A DNA stretch of 39,260 nt, taken from the NCBI GenBank assembly GCA_036703985.1, contig DATNQN010000050.1:1-39260 (forward strand). Reading direction: 5' to 3'. A program made the translations under genes and the position numbers. This DNA is from Leptolyngbyaceae cyanobacterium. GTDB taxonomy: Bacteria > Cyanobacteriota > Cyanobacteriia > Cyanobacteriales > Aerosakkonemataceae. Positions within the stretch are counted from its first letter, which is position 1, and each line of letters begins with the position of its first letter. This document shows, piece by piece, positions 7,594 through 16,304 of this stretch. Under the pieces are notes generated by a model. The model made no database searches. It saw nothing but the letters and a program-made list of their open reading frames with translations, and was not told the origin of the DNA.

Positions 7594-8224
7594 ATGTTTC
7601 TCCTTGTTCGTATTGACGGCGATAGAGTAATTCCAACTGACCGCCGTATTCTTGAATCATGGCTAGCTGTCTTATGTAAAAGCTGCGAAACGTATTCGCA
7701 AACATCAGCGTTGTAATTGCTACCACTAATCCCATCACTGTTGAAATTAGCGCTTCACTAATACCACCTGTAACGTTGGCACTTTTCGCTCCCGCCGCCT
7801 CTCCTAATCTGAGAGAAGAAAAAGCCGTCATCAATCCTAAAACCGTTCCTAATAGTCCCAGTAAGGGAGAAATGGCGATAATTGTTTCAAAAACCGTACT
7901 AAAACGTTTAAATGTCGGTATTTCTGCTTGTGCGGCACTTTCCAAAGCGAGACGAAATTCTTCTGGAGTCGGACGATCTAACTCTAAGGCTTCTAGAAAA
8001 ATGCGAGCGATCGGCAAATCCGCATTCTGTTTGAGTATGTTAATGGCGGTAGATGGCTTTTGCGGATATAGCTTCAAAACCTCTCTTACTACCCGACTTT
8101 GGCGGCGATGCACCCGAAACCAAAACAACGATCGTTCTGCAATCAGTGCCAGTCCCGCGATCGAAAACACTAGTAATGGCCAAGCGACGATACCGCCAGC
8201 CAGAAAAAACTCGATAGCATTCAT
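7577..8224 (-). CDS. exbB: ExbB/TolQ/MotA-type proton-channel subunit
   Basis: A 215-residue protein with three membrane helices (about residues 10-30, 110-135 and 150-175), and the conserved ISPLLGLLGTVLGLMTAF plus GGISEALISTVMGLVVAI segments that line the ExbB/TolQ pore. It assembles with ExbD as the motor that energises TonB. It is the first gene of the exbB-exbD-acylase set; the 552-base gap to tonB must hold its promoter. ExbB rather than TolQ is chosen because tonB is adjacent and no tolA, tolB or pal is in the window. Confidence 0.93.
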   Translation of the reverse strand: MNAIEFFLAGGIVAWPLLVFSIAGLALIAERSLFWFRVHRRQSRVVREVLKLYPQKPSTAINILKQNADLPIARIFLEALELDRPTPEEFRLALESAAQAEIPTFKRFSTVFETIIAISPLLGLLGTVLGLMTAFSSLRLGEAAGAKSANVTGGISEALISTVMGLVVAITTLMFANTFRSFYIRQLAMIQEYGGQLELLYRRQYEQGETYATTR

Positions 8225-8776
8225 TTACTTTTACTTTCTCTAATTAAATGCTGTTTTTAGGCTCAACTCAGTTATTGCTGCCAGTTTTTTCACTTTTATC
8301 CCTACTCTCTTTCTGTCATCGGTAAAGAGAATGTGAGCGTGAGGTCGGTAACTAACTCAAGTTGCCAGTCGAGGGTAAGCCCAAACCTGAAAATGTATTG
8401 TACTAGATAACTCAAAAAATTTTGCAATTAAAATCAACTGCAATAAGAATTTATTTTCAATAAATAAACTAAAAGAAAAAGATCGATCGCCAACCAACAA
8501 CAGCGATCAAAGTCCGAAACCCTTATCATTACAGGGCTTATAGTTTCTTGACAACGCGATCGGCTCCCAGGCATAGAGCCAAAAACAGGGCTAATTTCTG
8601 CTTGACATTGGCAGTAAACCCGTTTTATCGTATTAGACTTAGTGCAATAAAGTTGCAATAAGTGCTGGGATTTTCCAAGCGTTTCCTTAGAGAGCGCAAG
8701 ATTCTGCACCTACTTACCGCTTACTGGTGTTGGCGTTTATCATCACAAATCTGCTTTTAGGGAAGAATTTTGGGGC
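8225..8776. promoter_or_regulatory. Divergent control region between exbB and tonB
   Basis: No convincing gene is present. The stretch is AT-rich around 8400-8475. TGCAATAAGAATTTATTTTC near 8439-8458 has the AT-rich, roughly 7-1-7 look of a Fur site, which would be expected for a TonB system, but the match is loose. TGCAATAA also occurs twice close together near 8643-8660. Promoters for both directions must lie here. A 91-codon minus-strand frame inside is not believed. Confidence 0.4.
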
Positions 8777-10633
8777 ATGAGCATTTCCAGCTTTTGTATA
8801 GAACAGCGAGAAAAGGAAAAGGCAGCGCTGAAAAGCCTTCTCACCTACAGCGTTGCAGGATCGGCAGCACTTCATCTCGCCTTAGCATTCGGCATAGCCC
8901 TGATTTGGCCGAAACAACCATCATTGGCAGATGACCCGATCGAACTGATCGTAATTGACGCGCCCGAACCAGAAGTTATTAAGCCACCAGAAAAAGCACC
9001 AGAACCATTACCCACACCAAAAGCCCAACCAGTTGTCACCCCACCACCACAAAAACCAGTGGCAACGATTACGCCGGAACCGATTTTCACCCCTCCCCCG
9101 CTCAAAGAGGTAGAACCGCCAAAACCCTTAATGCCGGAACCCGTACCTCAGCCAATGGAAAAACCAGTGGCAACAATTACGCCCGAACCGATTCCCACTC
9201 CTGCTCCGCCAAAACCCCTAATGCCGGAATCTCTGCCTCAACCGACAGAAGAGGTGAAAACGCCTCCCCTAAGGGAACCCCTGCCACCGCCAAAAGTTTC
9301 CCAGCCAACCACACCTAATAATCCACCGATTCGAGAAAAACCCCTACAAACTCCATCGGTAAACTCTCAACCTTTCCAAAACTCGTTTGCCGAACCCAGA
9401 CCTACTCAAACAGCAAATGAAGAAACACCCAACTTACCAGGTGGATTAACAGGCAATCAACAACCGCCTTCTAATAATTCAACAGTTACCAGCCAACCAC
9501 TACAATCGTCTGCACCAGACAATAGAACGTTTCGCGAAAATTTTACCACCGCCAACAATACCCCCTTGGGTGGCAATCCCAGTGATGATAACTCGTTAAC
9601 CACCGCCGGAATACCAGGAGACGTGACCACAAGCCCAGAGGCTGCTCCCAACCAGCCAATGGTAACCAGTCAACCATTACAATCGTCATCCAATAGCGGT
9701 AATCGAGAATTTAGAGACAGCTTCAGTAGTGCCAGCAATGCCGGCCCAGATGTTTTATCGGGAGATACGTCATCTTCTATACCTGGAGTACCGGGGGGAG
9801 TAACCGCTAATCGTCAGCCGACTTCGCGCCCGCTGGCCAACAGTCAGCCATTATCGGGTTCTGGAAGTGGTAGCGCTAATCGAGGATTTAGAGACAGCTT
9901 CAGTAGTGCCAGCAATGGCGGCCCAGATGCTTCATCGGGAGATACGTCATCTTCTATACCTGGAGTACCGGGGGGAGTAACCGCTAATCGTCAGCCAACT
10001 TCGCGACCGCTGGCCAACAGTCAGCCATTATCGGGTTCTGGGAGCGGCAGCGCTAATCGAGGATTTAGAGACAGCTTCGCCAATTCCAATAGTGGTACTG
10101 GGTCATCCGGTTCTAATCCCGATGCGGATTTCTCTGGAGGAATTCCTGGGGGAACATCACAAGGGGTAGCAGCAAATCAAGGCGTACCGCCAAAACCAGG
10201 AGGTTCCGGACAAGGAACCCAAGGCACGGGTAGGGGACGTAGGGTAGCCAGAAGAGGTTCAGCCAGTGGAGTGCGTTGTATCAGGGAATGCCAACCACAG
10301 TATCCTTCTCATTTAGAAGATGCCGAAGGTAGACCGGAAGTGCGATTCACGATCGAATCAGATGGTAGCACTACCGATCCGGAACTTGCTCAAACCAGCG
10401 GTAATACCGATCTCGACCAAGCTGCTGTTGAAGCCGTCCGAAAGATGCAGTTTGCCCCACCAACAGATGGCCCGGTCAGCGTCCGAATCGGGATTAACTT
10501 TGTGGCTAGCGGATCGCGTTTTGAACGCCAAGCTCGCGAACGTCGGGAAGAAAACGATCGTCAGCGTCGAGAAAGAGAACGTCAGCAGCAACAACTGGAA
10601 AGTATCGAGCCAGAAAATTCGACGAGCAATTAA
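8777..10633 (+). CDS. tonB: TonB energy transducer with long repeat-containing linker
   Basis: A 618-residue protein, more than twice the length of E. coli TonB. One membrane anchor spans about residues 21-44 and carries the SxxxH motif (Ser29, His33) that couples to ExbB/ExbD. A Pro/Glu-rich spacer (50-200) repeats PEPIPTP and PKPLMPE motifs. Residues about 200-440 are Ser/Gly/Asn-rich repeats, including two near-identical 59-residue units. The TonB C-terminal domain follows (CIRECQPQYP, VRFTIESDGS, LDQAAVEAVRKMQFAPP), then a charged Arg/Gln-rich tail. Two cysteines precede the TonB domain. The long linker would span the periplasm and peptidoglycan to outer-membrane receptors. Divergent exbB/exbD are its partners. 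Confidence 0.9.
   Translation: MSISSFCIEQREKEKAALKSLLTYSVAGSAALHLALAFGIALIWPKQPSLADDPIELIVIDAPEPEVIKPPEKAPEPLPTPKAQPVVTPPPQKPVATITPEPIFTPPPLKEVEPPKPLMPEPVPQPMEKPVATITPEPIPTPAPPKPLMPESLPQPTEEVKTPPLREPLPPPKVSQPTTPNNPPIREKPLQTPSVNSQPFQNSFAEPRPTQTANEETPNLPGGLTGNQQPPSNNSTVTSQPLQSSAPDNRTFRENFTTANNTPLGGNPSDDNSLTTAGIPGDVTTSPEAAPNQPMVTSQPLQSSSNSGNREFRDSFSSASNAGPDVLSGDTSSSIPGVPGGVTANRQPTSRPLANSQPLSGSGSGSANRGFRDSFSSASNGGPDASSGDTSSSIPGVPGGVTANRQPTSRPLANSQPLSGSGSGSANRGFRDSFANSNSGTGSSGSNPDADFSGGIPGGTSQGVAANQGVPPKPGGSGQGTQGTGRGRRVARRGSASGVRCIRECQPQYPSHLEDAEGRPEVRFTIESDGSTTDPELAQTSGNTDLDQAAVEAVRKMQFAPPTDGPVSVRIGINFVASGSRFERQARERREENDRQRRERERQQQQLESIEPENSTSN
9701..10080 (+). repeat. 177-base tandem repeat inside tonB
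   Basis: The landmark TTTAGAGACAGC recurs at 9710, 9887 and 10064, a period of exactly 177 bases (59 codons). Units 9701-9877 and 9878-10054 differ at only about nine positions by eye, several of them synonymous. A third unit breaks off soon after its start. Older, diverged versions of the unit (SQPLQSS...FRENF) are visible upstream. Confidence 0.88.
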
Positions 10634-10688
10634 TAGTTAATTGTTTTGAATGTCAACCTAATTTTTGATTTTTGGCTTTTACACAAAT

Positions 10689-11744
10689 ATGATGATTCGT
10701 TTGATTCAACAATCTGCAATTGCGCTATCGATCGCTTATAGCTGCTATTTGGTTTCCCATTCGCTAATTGCAGAAGCAGCAGTGGTTACCTTGCCCGATG
10801 GCGGTCGTTGCGAAGGGGAAATCAGCAACGGCCAACTTAATGGTAAAGCTGTCTGCGAATATGGCAATGGCGATCGCTATGAAGGTAACTTCGTCAGCGG
10901 CAACAAAGAAGGTACTGGAACTTACGCTTTTGCCGATAAAAACCGTTACACCGGAGAATTTAAAGACAATCAGATCCAAGGCAAAGGCGTTTGGGAATAT
11001 GCGGATGGCGATCGCTATGAAGGAGAATTTAGCAACGGTCAACCGAATGGTACAGGAATTTATATCAGAGCAGGCGGCGGTCGCTATGAAGGGCAATTTA
11101 AAGATGGGATGCCCAATGGTACTGGAACTTATACTTTTCCCAACGGTGACAAATGCTCTGGAAGCGTAGCTAACGGTCAAATTAACGGCACGGGAAATTG
11201 TATCTATGCCAACGGTAACCGCTATGAAGGAGCCTTAAGCAACAACCAACCAAATGGAAAGGGCGTTTATACCTTTGCGAATAACGGTACTTACACTGGC
11301 GAATTCAGCAACGGTCAATTTAATGGTGCTGGCGTCAGGGAATATCCTAATGGCAATCGCTATGAAGGTACGTTTCGCAACGGTAAGCCTCACGGACAAG
11401 GCACTTTTGCGATCGCCCAACAAGGTACTTACAAAGGTGAATTCAACGACGGTCAATTCAGCGGAAAAGGGGTATTTAGTTTCGCCAATGGCAACCGTTA
11501 CGAAGGCGAGTTTCGCGACGGTAAATTTAACGGCAGTGGAGTTTATATTTTTACCAATGGCGATCGCTGTGAAGGACAATTTACCGACGGAAATTTAAAT
11601 GGTAGAGGTACGTGTAAATATGCCAATGGCGATAATTATGAAGGTGAATTTAAGAATGGCAATAAGCACGGTCAGGGAACGTATATCTATAAAGATGGAA
11701 CTCGTTTGCAAGGAAATTGGCAAGATAATCAGTTCCAAAGTTAA
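10689..11744 (+). CDS. Exported MORN-repeat protein, 13 full repeats
   Basis: A 351-residue protein. Residues 1-30 look like a signal peptide with an AEAA end. The rest is a run of 23-residue MORN units of the pattern RYEGEFxNGxxNGxGxYxxxNGD: thirteen complete plus one partial. MORN arrays form elongated beta-hairpin scaffolds used for protein or lipid contacts. Units 1, 6 and 12 have both aromatic positions 2 and 17 replaced by cysteine; the other full units lack cysteine. It starts 55 bases after tonB and may be co-transcribed. The longest frame begins at an upstream TTG; the paired ATG codons here give a better signal sequence. HIP1 octamers occur inside several repeat codon strings. Cellular role unknown. 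Confidence 0.85.
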   Translation: MMIRLIQQSAIALSIAYSCYLVSHSLIAEAAVVTLPDGGRCEGEISNGQLNGKAVCEYGNGDRYEGNFVSGNKEGTGTYAFADKNRYTGEFKDNQIQGKGVWEYADGDRYEGEFSNGQPNGTGIYIRAGGGRYEGQFKDGMPNGTGTYTFPNGDKCSGSVANGQINGTGNCIYANGNRYEGALSNNQPNGKGVYTFANNGTYTGEFSNGQFNGAGVREYPNGNRYEGTFRNGKPHGQGTFAIAQQGTYKGEFNDGQFSGKGVFSFANGNRYEGEFRDGKFNGSGVYIFTNGDRCEGQFTDGNLNGRGTCKYANGDNYEGEFKNGNKHGQGTYIYKDGTRLQGNWQDNQFQS

Positions 11745-12152
11745 GAGCGAATACCTAAATTTTTACTACTTATTTTAGAGCGTCATAGGGTTTACACGAA
11801 GAAACGGGTTTCTAGCCTCGCTCAAGTTCATCATAAAGGAGGGTCGATCCCAATACCACCACATCGCCTTTTGCAGGAGTAGGTAGCCTATTCTTGGATT
11901 TGGTCAATGGCAGCGGTTTCCTTTGCACTGGTGCGGTTTCTTGGCTGAAGTGCAAACGGAAAAGCCGATCGCGAACAGTCGGTAATCTTCGATCTTGAAT
12001 ATGGATTCTTTTTTCTCAGCTACTACCAGTCTTCACCAAAGGTATTCAACCGGACGCGATATTAAGATATAAAAGGTCGGTCGCGCTTCCCAATTCCCTG
12101 CCCCAAAAAGGTAATATGAGGATTCGACCAATCCAACTCCTTCGATCCTTCT
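11745..12152. other. Gene-free leader region upstream of pdhB
   Basis: No gene is supported. It holds a half copy of the cccggtttct repeat (gaagaaacgggtttct at 11798-11813) and a stem-loop in which TTTGCACT (11922-11929) pairs with AGTGCAAA (11949-11956). The promoter of pdhB presumably lies here, but no clear -35/-10 pair stands out. Confidence 0.45.
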
Positions 12153-13136
12153 ATGGCAGAAACACTATTATTCAATGCACTGCGGGAAGCCATTGATGAA
12201 GAAATGGCACGCGACCCCTCCGTATTTGTATTAGGGGAAGATGTCGGTCACTACGGTGGTTCCTATAAAGTGACGAAAGACTTGTACAAAAAATACGGTG
12301 ACTTGCGAGTGCTCGATACACCGATTGCCGAAAATAGCTTTACAGGCGTAGCGGTAGGGGCGGCAATGACGGGATTGCGGCCTATCATTGAAGGCATGAA
12401 CATGGGGTTCTTGCTGCTGGCATTTAACCAAATTTCTAATAATGCCGGGATGCTGCGCTATACTTCTGGCGGCAACTTCAAAATCCCAATGGTAATTAGA
12501 GGGCCCGGTGGTGTGGGCAGACAATTGGGGGCGGAACACTCCCAGCGATTAGAAGCTTATTTCCAAGCCGTACCGGGATTGAAAATCGTTGCTTGTTCTA
12601 CTCCTTATAATGCCAAGGGTTTGCTCAAATCGGCGATTCGCGACGATAACCCGGTGCTGTTTTTCGAGCACGTCCTGCTTTATAACTTAAAAGAAAATTT
12701 GCCAGACCATGAATATTTGGTGCCTTTGGATAAAGCAGAGGTGGTGAGAAAAGGGAAAGACGTGACGATTTTGACTTATTCTCGGATGCGTCACCACGTC
12801 ATGCAAGCTGTTAAGACATTGGAAAAACAAGGTTACGACCCAGAGGTAATCGACCTGATTTCTCTCAAACCGATCGATCTGGAAACCATCGGCGCTTCCA
12901 TTCGGAAAACCCATCGGGTAATCGTGGTGGAAGAATGTATGAAAACGGGAGGTATTGGTGCAGAATTGATCGCTTCTATTAACGATCGCTTTTTCGACGA
13001 ACTAGATGCCCCCGTACTGCGCCTATCTTCCCAAGATATCCCCACCCCTTACAACGGTACTTTGGAAAGATTGACGATCGTACAACCAGAGCAAATCGTC
13101 GAAGCTGTGGAAAAAATGGTTGCGCTACGAGTGTAA
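12153..13136 (+). CDS. pdhB: Pyruvate dehydrogenase E1 component, beta subunit
   Basis: A 327-residue cytosolic protein, normal length for the family. [25 protein letters not shown] opens the transketolase-like pyrimidine-binding domain; [39 protein letters not shown] and [15 protein letters not shown] are characteristic; the C-terminal domain contains DLISLKPID and [15 protein letters not shown]. With the alpha subunit (not here) it decarboxylates pyruvate with thiamine diphosphate and passes the acetyl group to E2. The alpha subunit is encoded elsewhere, as usual in cyanobacteria. secD follows 69 bases downstream. Confidence 0.95.
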   Translation: MAETLLFNALREAIDEEMARDPSVFVLGEDVGHYGGSYKVTKDLYKKYGDLRVLDTPIAENSFTGVAVGAAMTGLRPIIEGMNMGFLLLAFNQISNNAGMLRYTSGGNFKIPMVIRGPGGVGRQLGAEHSQRLEAYFQAVPGLKIVACSTPYNAKGLLKSAIRDDNPVLFFEHVLLYNLKENLPDHEYLVPLDKAEVVRKGKDVTILTYSRMRHHVMQAVKTLEKQGYDPEVIDLISLKPIDLETIGASIRKTHRVIVVEECMKTGGIGAELIASINDRFFDELDAPVLRLSSQDIPTPYNGTLERLTIVQPEQIVEAVEKMVALRV

Positions 13137-13155
13137 TCTGCCATTGTAACCTGAT

Positions 13156-13201
13156 AAACCCGCCTAAAAAAGTTTATGATCTCACTTGTCACGGCGGGTT
13201 T
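13156..13201 (+). terminator. Stem-loop between pdhB and secD
   Basis: AAACCCGCC (13156-13164) pairs perfectly with GGCGGGTTT (13193-13201) over a 28-base loop and is followed by TT. The right arm ends four bases before the preferred secD ATG. It may end pdhB transcripts or mask the secD start. The arm sequence links it to the dispersed gggcgggttt family. Confidence 0.5.
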
Positions 13202-13205
13202 TGGT

Positions 13206-14603
13206 ATGCAAAAACAGCGTTGGTTATTAGCTCTCATCTTATCCTTGTTAATTGGTGCGATCGCAGTAATTGCCTTAGTACCGATCCGATTGGGATTGGA
13301 TTTGCGAGGCGGCGCACAACTAACAATTCAGGTCAGACCGAGTGAAGAAGTCAAGACAATTACCCCAGATGTCTTGGAAGCAGTTAGAAGAGTGATCGAC
13401 AACCGGATTAACGGTTTGGGTGTCTCGGAATCGATCGTCCAAACAGTGGGGCAGGATCAAATTTTGGTGCAACTACCGGGAATTAGCGATCCGCAACAGG
13501 CAGAAAGAGTACTGGGGGGAACAGCCCAGTTAGATTTTCGCCAACAAAAACCCGGTACGGAAGCACAAATAGCAGTAGAACAACGAGTCAGACAGGAATT
13601 GCTTACCAAAAGGCAACAATTAAGGAATTCTGACGATAAAGCCGCTTTTGAAGCCAACGAAGCCGCCATCAAACGCAGCAATGAAGCGATCGCTGCCTTG
13701 TACGATCGCACCAATCCACCCCTGACAGGCAAAAACCTCGATGATGCCTTTGTAGGAAGCGATCAGACCGGTGGTTGGAGTGTGGCTTTGCGCTTCGATT
13801 CCACAGGCGGGCAAATGTTTGCAGAACTAACCAAAAATATCGCCGGTACGGGAAGAACTCTCGGTATTTTCTTAGATAACGAATTAATCAGCGCCGCTAC
13901 CGTGGATGTCAAGTATGCCGAAACCGGTATCGTCGGCGGTAGTGCAGAAATTAGCGGTCGGTTTACCGTCCAAGAAGCCCAAGATTTAGCGATTCAGCTA
14001 AAAGGCGGTGCCTTACCAGTACCGGTCGAAATCGTCGAAAACCGCACCGTAGGCGCTACCTTAGGACGCGATAGCATTCAAAGCAGTATCTATGCAGGGA
14101 TCGGCGGTTTGATCTTAGTTTTAATCTTCATGGTGCTTTACTATCGACTGCCAGGATTAATCGCCGATTTCGCTTTGCTTGTCTATACCGTCCTCACTTT
14201 AGCGATCTTTGCTTTGTTAAACGTTACTTTAACTCTGCCGGGAATTGCTGGTTTTATTCTCAGTATCGGGATGGCAGTTGACGCCAACGTGCTGATTTTT
14301 GAAAGGACTCGCGAAGAATTACGGGCTGGCAAAAGCTTGTATCGGGCTGTGGAATCGGGATTTTATCGCGCTTTCTCCAGTATCTTAGATAGTAACGTTA
14401 CTACCTGGATCGCTTGTTTGGCTTTGTTTTGGTTTGGGACTGGTTTGGTGAAAGGCTTTGCCGTAACTCTGGCTTTAGGTGTGGCGGTTAGTATGTTTAG
14501 CGCAATTACTTGCAGTCGCACTCTGTTATTGTTCGCGATTAGCATTCCCGGATTACGCAAACCAGAATATTTTGTTCCCAAAAAAGTTGAGGTAGCCCGA
14601 TGA
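13206..14603 (+). CDS. secD: Protein translocase subunit SecD
   Basis: A 465-residue membrane protein with six predicted helices: one at the N-terminus and five at the C-terminus. [15 protein letters not shown] is the D1 motif; [11 protein letters not shown] and LLVQLPGI-like segments belong to the large periplasmic P1 domain; [18 protein letters not shown] is the D4-D5 motif. SecDF uses the proton gradient to pull proteins through SecYEG; in cyanobacteria it serves plasma and thylakoid membranes. The start [12 protein letters not shown] is chosen because the longer frame adds ten residues encoded by the upstream stem-loop. The stop overlaps the secF start as ATGA. Confidence 0.94.
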   Translation: MQKQRWLLALILSLLIGAIAVIALVPIRLGLDLRGGAQLTIQVRPSEEVKTITPDVLEAVRRVIDNRINGLGVSESIVQTVGQDQILVQLPGISDPQQAERVLGGTAQLDFRQQKPGTEAQIAVEQRVRQELLTKRQQLRNSDDKAAFEANEAAIKRSNEAIAALYDRTNPPLTGKNLDDAFVGSDQTGGWSVALRFDSTGGQMFAELTKNIAGTGRTLGIFLDNELISAATVDVKYAETGIVGGSAEISGRFTVQEAQDLAIQLKGGALPVPVEIVENRTVGATLGRDSIQSSIYAGIGGLILVLIFMVLYYRLPGLIADFALLVYTVLTLAIFALLNVTLTLPGIAGFILSIGMAVDANVLIFERTREELRAGKSLYRAVESGFYRAFSSILDSNVTTWIACLALFWFGTGLVKGFAVTLALGVAVSMFSAITCSRTLLLFAISIPGLRKPEYFVPKKVEVAR

Positions 14604-15574
14604 AATTATATGTAAATAAGTACCGAGAACGTTGGTGGATTTTTTCAGCCGTGATTCTCCTCAGCGGTCTGGCTGCCATGATAATTTCTTGGGTTCAAAT
14701 TGGTTCTCCCCTGCGTCCCGGTTTGGATTTTATCGGCGGTACTCGGCTGCAATTTGAATTAGATTGTACCGTGCCGAATAATTGCGCTAAACCGATCGAT
14801 TTAGGGGAAGTTCGCCAAGTCGCAGATACCCAAGGTTTGGCTGCCAGCAGCATTCAATTAGTCGGTCAGTACGGAATATCCTTACGGACGCAAGACTTGA
14901 ATGTGGAACAACGCACTCAGTTGCAAAATTCTTTAAGCGAAAAAATCGGTACTTTCGATCCCAAACAAACTCAAATCGATACGGTTGGCCCTACGATCGG
15001 TCAGCAGCTACTCTCTGGTGGTTTGTTAGCTTTATTTATTTCCTTTGCGGGAATCGTAGTTTATTTGACCGTGCGGTTTCAGCTAGACTTTGCAATTTTT
15101 GCGCTTGTGGCTTTGTTTCACGATGTCTGGCTGACTGCCGGGATTTTCGCTATCTTGGGTTTAGTGCAAGGAGTGGAAATCGATAGCTTGTTCTTGGTGG
15201 CATTGCTGACGATTATCGGGTTTTCGGTTAACGATACGGTGGTAATTTACGATCGCATTCGGGAAATTATCAAAATAGATGGCAATCGTTACATCGGTGA
15301 TATCGTCGATGATGGGGTGAACCAAACCTTAACGCGATCGATCAATACTTCCTTAACCACGCTGCTATGCTTGTTTGCTATTTTTCTCTTCGGTGGCGAA
15401 ACTCTTAAATACTTTGCCTTAGCTTTAATTATCGGCTTTACCACCGGTGCTTACTCGAGTATTTTCATTGCCAGTTCATTGCTAGTTTGGTGGCGAGAAA
15501 GAATCGGTCAAGCCGTTCCCGTACCTGCTTCAGCAGTCCAAATGGATGACTCCACCAATTCCGAAGAAGCGTGA
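14600..15574 (+). CDS. secF: Protein translocase subunit SecF
   Basis: A 324-residue membrane protein with six predicted helices. [15 protein letters not shown] is the conserved domain 1 motif; [11 protein letters not shown] precedes helix 2; [15 protein letters not shown] and [14 protein letters not shown] are the SecF signatures. It pairs with SecD, to which its gene is coupled by a four-base overlap. A short Thr/Ser-rich acidic tail ends the protein. Length and motifs are normal. Confidence 0.95.
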   Translation: MKLYVNKYRERWWIFSAVILLSGLAAMIISWVQIGSPLRPGLDFIGGTRLQFELDCTVPNNCAKPIDLGEVRQVADTQGLAASSIQLVGQYGISLRTQDLNVEQRTQLQNSLSEKIGTFDPKQTQIDTVGPTIGQQLLSGGLLALFISFAGIVVYLTVRFQLDFAIFALVALFHDVWLTAGIFAILGLVQGVEIDSLFLVALLTIIGFSVNDTVVIYDRIREIIKIDGNRYIGDIVDDGVNQTLTRSINTSLTTLLCLFAIFLFGGETLKYFALALIIGFTTGAYSSIFIASSLLVWWRERIGQAVPVPASAVQMDDSTNSEEA

Positions 15575-15693
15575 ATTTTGAAATTCTTACTAAGCTGCGG
15601 AAGTAGTTCGCTTTGCTTATTTAGGGAAATGGAAAGATGAGTAGAGAAAAAAGTTTGACCTTAGCCTAAACAACCAGATTTATCCGTGGGGTC

Positions 15694-15725
15694 AATCTAA
15701 AATCTAAAATCTAAAATCTAAAATC
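15694..15725. repeat. Heptamer array AATCTAA
   Basis: About four and a half copies of the 7-base unit AATCTAA end nine bases before the ATG of the next gene. The same unit occurs two and a half times at 38104-38122. It fits the heptanucleotide tandem-repeat class of cyanobacteria. Confidence 0.7.
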
Positions 15726-15733
15726 GATTGATT

Positions 15734-16171
15734 ATGCCTCAACCCCAAGAAGAATCTCACCACATAACAGAAGCACTCACCAAACTAGACCCTCACTTTC
15801 ACCAGGAAGTAGAAAGGTTACATCAACTAACAGTTTATGCCAGATGGTTAGTGGTGGTTCTGTTGTGGGTGACTGTGGCACCTTTGAGTTTGTGGGGTTT
15901 GCGATCGGAAATCCTGCTGTGGCAGCAGTATTTTACTTGGGTAGCACTCAAATACGGTCTGGCTTATCATCGCTTACCAGCAGCAGGATTGGCATTATGT
16001 ATCGGAATGACTGCTGCTGTTTTACTTTGGCAAAGTCGTAATATTCTCTGGGGAAGACCGCCAGAAGAACAGCAACGCCTAGAAAAACAAGTAAACCGAA
16101 TCCGCCAGCAAGGTAAAAGTCATCCCCTTTGGAAATGGGTTTGCCAGGGATCGGCGACGATCGAAAATTAG
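15734..16171 (+). CDS. Small two-helix membrane protein of unknown function
   Basis: A 145-residue protein not recognised by family. It has an acidic N-terminus, a membrane helix at about 40-60 (LVVVLLWVTVAPLSLWGL), a second at about 84-102 (GLALCIGMTAAVLLW), and a basic, Gln/Arg-rich cytoplasmic end (EEQQRLEKQVNRIRQQGK). The longest frame starts at a TTG two codons earlier; the ATG giving MPQPQEE is preferred. It is on the same strand as secF but 159 bases away, with a heptamer array just upstream. It is probably a cyanobacterial conserved hypothetical protein; codon use looks like its neighbours. Confidence 0.6.
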   Translation: MPQPQEESHHITEALTKLDPHFHQEVERLHQLTVYARWLVVVLLWVTVAPLSLWGLRSEILLWQQYFTWVALKYGLAYHRLPAAGLALCIGMTAAVLLWQSRNILWGRPPEEQQRLEKQVNRIRQQGKSHPLWKWVCQGSATIEN

Positions 16172-16206
16172 ATAAAGAAGCTAGCAGAATTCTCGCCCGT
16201 TAGAAG

Positions 16207-16304
16207 TCAGAATTCAGGAATCAGAATTCAGGAATCAGAATTCAGGAATCAGAATTCAGGAATCAGAATTCAGGAATCAGAATTCAGGAGTCAGAATTCA
16301 GGAG
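16207..16304. repeat. Seven tandem copies of a 14-base unit
   Basis: TCAGAATTCAGGAA recurs at 16207, 16221, 16235, 16249, 16263, 16277 and 16291; the last two copies end in GAG. Each unit is two related heptamers (CAGAATT, CAGGAAT). The array ends exactly at the stop codon of the PEP-CTERM gene. There are no spacers, so it is not a CRISPR array. Confidence 0.9.

Noticed and set aside
8439-8466. Firm Fur box call upstream of tonB/exbB
   Set aside because: AT-rich sequence matches only loosely; kept as a remark in the control region entry.
8434-8709. 91-codon minus-strand frame between exbB and tonB
   Set aside because: No recognisable family, cysteine-rich odd composition, overlaps the expected divergent promoter region.
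10764-11598. Several antisense and shifted frames inside the MORN gene
   Set aside because: They arise from the repetitive codon pattern; the MORN frame is clearly the real one.
16207-16304. Possible CRISPR array
   Set aside because: Units are 14 bases and directly joined without spacers; no cas genes nearby.
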